Below are positions 61,141 through 64,000 of a DNA stretch of 64,000 nt, piece after piece; positions within the stretch are counted from its first letter, which is position 1, and each line of letters starts with the position of its first letter. Position numbers and translations under genes: made by a program. Origin of the DNA: Lineus longissimus (taxonomy: Eukaryota; Nemertea; Pilidiophora; Heteronemertea; Lineidae); NCBI RefSeq assembly GCF_910592395.1, contig NC_088310.1, positions 19,723,501 to 19,787,500 on the forward strand, read 5' to 3'. The notes beneath the pieces are model-generated. The model was given only the letters and a program-made list of their open reading frames with translations, was not told the DNA's origin and did not search any database.

Positions 61141-61745
61141 TGGAGTGTACACCAGTAACAGGTTATAAAATATAGAGGACTACTCATCCTGCCACATCAG
61201 CCACAAGTTGTGACAGAGTATAGGCGACGACCTCTTTTCCTTCACCAGCTGTAGGTTGGTTCCTCCTGCTACACAAGCCATAAGTTGGAAATTATTTCTA
61301 TTACTATTTCTCCTGCATGCTCCACCAAATAAAGGTAAGACAGCGGTTGACTCCTCCTGTCACATCAGCCATAAGTTGTGAAAGACAGGCGACAACGTCT
61401 CATACTTCACTAGCTGTAGGTTGTGAAAGACAAGGGACTATTTCTCCTGCTACACCAGTTAAAGGTAAAAGACAGGAGACAATTCCTCCTGCCACATCAG
61501 CCACTGGTTGTTAGTGACAGGTCACGACATCTCCTGCTTCACCAACTGTAGGTTGTGAAGAAAGTGGTCGGTTCCTCCTGCTACACATGCCATTAGTTGG
61601 AAATGAAAGGGGACTATAATTACTCCTGCTACACCAGTAAAAGGTTGTTAAAGACATCAGCCACAAGTTGTGAAAGACAGGCGACATCTTCACCATCTGT
61701 AAGCTGTGAAAGAAAGGTGTCGGATTCTCCTGCTACACCAGCCAC
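61141..61745. repeat. Diverged monomeric satellite, same orientation
   Basis: Copies of the ~44-base monomer (CTCCTGCTACACCAGTTAAA, CTCCTGCCACATCAGCCA, TCTCCTGCTTCACCA) continue, but without the regular trimer order. Divergence is much higher than in the main array. Confidence 0.8.
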
Positions 61746-61765
61746 TTGTGGCTGGTATAGCAGGA
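61728..61765. repeat. Palindrome at the satellite inversion point
   Basis: TCCTGCTACACCAGCCAC (61728-61745), a two-base centre, then GTGGCTGGTATAGCAGGA (61748-61765), with one mismatch. Monomers to the left read CTCCTGCTACACC; those to the right read its complement. This is the junction of the two orientations. Confidence 0.85.
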
Positions 61766-63060
61766 GGAATATTGTCCTGTTCAACAAATTGGCCCCTGTC
61801 TTTTGCAGCCTGTGGCTTGTGATGCAGTCCCCTGATTTTCACAACCGGTGGCTGGTGCAGCAAGAGGCATAGGCCTTTGCTTTTCACAACGTGTGGCTGG
61901 TGGCTGGTATAACTGGAGGTAACCGTAACAGTTTTTCACAACCTATGGCTGGTGAAGCAGGAGAAATCGCTGCCTGTCTTTCACAACTTGTGGCTGATGT
62001 GACAGGTGGAATAGTCCCCTTTCATTTCCAACGCGTGGCTTGTGTAGCAGCAGGAATGGTCTCCTGTCTTTCACAACTTGGTTTCATGTCTCTCCAACTT
62101 ATGGCCTGTGTGGCAGCGGGAGTAGTCCACGGTCCTTTACAACCTGCAGCTTGTGTAGCAGGAGGAAAAGTCCCCTATCTTTCACAACATGTGGCTGGTA
62201 TAGCAGGAAGAACCGGCCCTTGTCTTTCACAACCAGCAGCTAGTGAAGCAGGAGAAATCGTCGCCTGTCTTTCACAATTTGTGGTCGGTGTAGCAGGAGG
62301 AATAGTCCCATGTCTATCGCAACGTGTGGCTGGTAAAGCAGGAGAAATCGTCGCCTGTTTTTACTTGAGGCTGATGTTGCAGGAGGAATAGTCCCCCTAA
62401 TTCCCAACCTGTGGCCTGTTTAGCAAGAGGAATGTTCTCCTGTCTCATACACAACCTGGTTTCATGTCTCTCCCAAATTGTTGCTTGAGTAGCAGGGGGA
62501 ATTGTCCCTTGCTTTTCACAACATGTTTCCCTGTCTCTTACAACCTGTAGCTGGTGTCGAAGTCCCCTGTCTTTCATTGCCAGGATGTGGTGAAGCAAGT
62601 AGAACAGTTCCCTATCTCTGGTATTTTAGCTGGTGTAGCAGGAGGGACATGGTCCAGGTCATTCAGACCTGGTGACTGGTGTAACAGAGAGAGTCTGCTG
62701 TTGTAGCAGGAGAAAAAGTTCCCTGTCTTTCACAGCCTGATCCCCTGTCTCTCCCGACCTGTGACTGGTGTAGCAGGAGGAATAGTCCCCTGTCTTTTCC
62801 ATCTTGTGGCTGTTGTAAGAAGCAATATAGTCTCTAGTCTTTCACAGCTGGTGGAGCAGGAAGTGGCAGGTGGCTGGTGTAGCAGGAGTCTTTCCCAACC
62901 TGCAGCTGATGTAGCAGGAGGAATAGTTCCTGGTCTTCTTATTTCGGCTGGTCCAGCAGGAGGAATATAGACTGGTGCAACAGGAGGTATGTCCCTCGTC
63001 TTTCAGAACTTGTGGCAGGTGTAGCAGGAGGAATAGTCCCCTGTCTTTCGTATCTTTTGC
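61748..63060. repeat. Diverged monomeric satellite, inverted orientation
   Basis: The same monomer family appears here as its reverse complement (GTGTAGCAGGAGGAATAGTC, CCTGTCTTTCACAACTTGTG, GTGAAGCAGGAGAAATCG). Order is irregular and copies are diverged. It forms the opposite arm of a large imperfect inverted repeat with the region to the left. Confidence 0.85.
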
Positions 63061-63325
63061 CAAGACACTGGAGTTTCCCCACAAAGCAGTCAGCGGAAGA
63101 TTATAATCATTTCCAAATCATGAATCTGATTCAGTTGGCCCAGATGGTGACATGTTCTTGGACCAAAAAGTATGTCACTTTGGCCAACTAGACTGTGAGG
63201 GTGGGGCAAACATTGGCCTACAGGATGGGTGAAATTCAAGATAGACTTCACAGATCGGTCAATGAAGTGATGGCCCCTTAAGCGTCGTTTTGGTCAAAGG
63301 AAAAACAGATGTGTATGAAAATGCT
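63061..63325. other. Spacer, nothing identified
   Basis: Unique sequence between the satellite and a minus-strand polyadenylation signal. No coding or RNA feature seen. Confidence 0.3.
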
Positions 63326-64000
63326 TTTATTCAAACCGACACGATATAACAATGCCACAATACTGTCAGCAAGAAAATTAAGTACAAAATCCAATGTAAT
63401 ATATACATACGGGACACATAATTACCTTACTTAATGTAAAAACGGCCGGTGGGCATTGTTCAAAATAATTTGATGGAAAATTTAAGTAGTTTTGATAAAC
63501 AGCATATTATGGAAGTATAACACAAGGACGGATGAACTTTACGTTTTTGTTTAATTCAAGAACCAGGGAAGAGAGTTTTTAAGTAGTTACCCAGGTTGAA
63601 CTGAGGGACATGGCAAGACAATGATTATACACATTGTTACTACAATGTACAACTGATTAACAAGTTACATTAATGGTATGTGCAAATAAAATGTGTACAC
63701 ATCTGGTAAGAAAACACACAGTGTAAACCACATCCTGACTAAGATTTAGAATTCTGAAGATGAAGTCTTGGCTAGGATAACGATGATTGCGATGGAAAAT
63801 ATGCTAAGCCTTGTTTTGACTGCAGTGGTCCTTGCTAGCACAACCAAGGACTGCTAGGTTTACATTTGATAGCAAATGTTTACTTTGAGCCCTTTTAGGA
63901 TAGAAAATAATACTTGCTGAAGGTCATTGGTTGTCTAATCAAGGCCGCTCAGATAGACCTCAAATTATCTTCAGAACCCTTGGGTGATGCCTTAGATTTT
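63326..64000 (-). other. Probable 3' UTR of a gene beyond the window
   Basis: A minus-strand AATAAA (63326-63331) precedes about 670 bases of AT-rich non-coding sequence with the texture of a 3' UTR. No exon is visible before the window ends. A weak match to the dispersed repeat of 35.65 and 51.6 kb lies near 63,893-63,945. Confidence 0.3.

Overview
This is animal nuclear DNA. It has long introns with GT/AG boundaries, metazoan gene families, AATAAA signals, a tRNA-derived SINE, MITE-like elements and large satellite arrays. The hairpin-headed repeat at 8.2 kb and the many ACATGT-type words suggest a marine invertebrate bilaterian, perhaps a lophotrochozoan. That placement is an inference and is weak. 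All splice models below were built by eye, with reading phase checked at every junction.

Layout. (1) 1-8.2 kb: a complete BTBD6/BTBD3-type gene (BTB-BACK-PHR) on the minus strand, followed by the last nine coding exons of BRF1 (TFIIIB subunit) on the plus strand. The first part of BRF1 is absent between the two genes, so BTBD6 appears to sit inside a BRF1 intron in antisense orientation. From memory, the human loci at 14q32.33 have the same arrangement. (2) 8.2-10.5 kb: dispersed repeats and a MITE. (3) 10.5-23.1 kb: an unidentified minus-strand multi-exon gene. Its short terminal exon (stop codon plus 3' UTR) seems to have been caught up in a five-copy 1.33-kb tandem array at 11.26-17.83 kb. 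(4) 23.1-25.1 kb: a possible promoter region with CRE-like sites and a 34-bp minisatellite. (5) 26-38 kb: a three-exon Msx-related NKL homeobox gene on the minus strand, with a TATA box and a large surrounding gene-poor region. (6) 42.2-54.8 kb: a complete 17-exon plus-strand gene for a 687-residue HEAT/ARM-type protein that I could not name. Its introns hold a SINE, poly-G tracts and a MITE. (7) 55.6-63.1 kb: a hierarchical satellite. A ~44-bp monomer forms a 133-bp trimer, which forms a 1,338-bp higher-order unit. Near 61.75 kb its orientation flips. (8) 63.3-64 kb: the probable 3' UTR of a minus-strand gene lying beyond the window.

The confident genes are housekeeping or developmental regulators: a cullin-3 adaptor family member, the Pol III initiation factor, a homeodomain factor and a helical-repeat protein. 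They show no shared pathway. The most unusual features are the apparent amplification of a terminal exon and the layered satellite with its mirror inversion.
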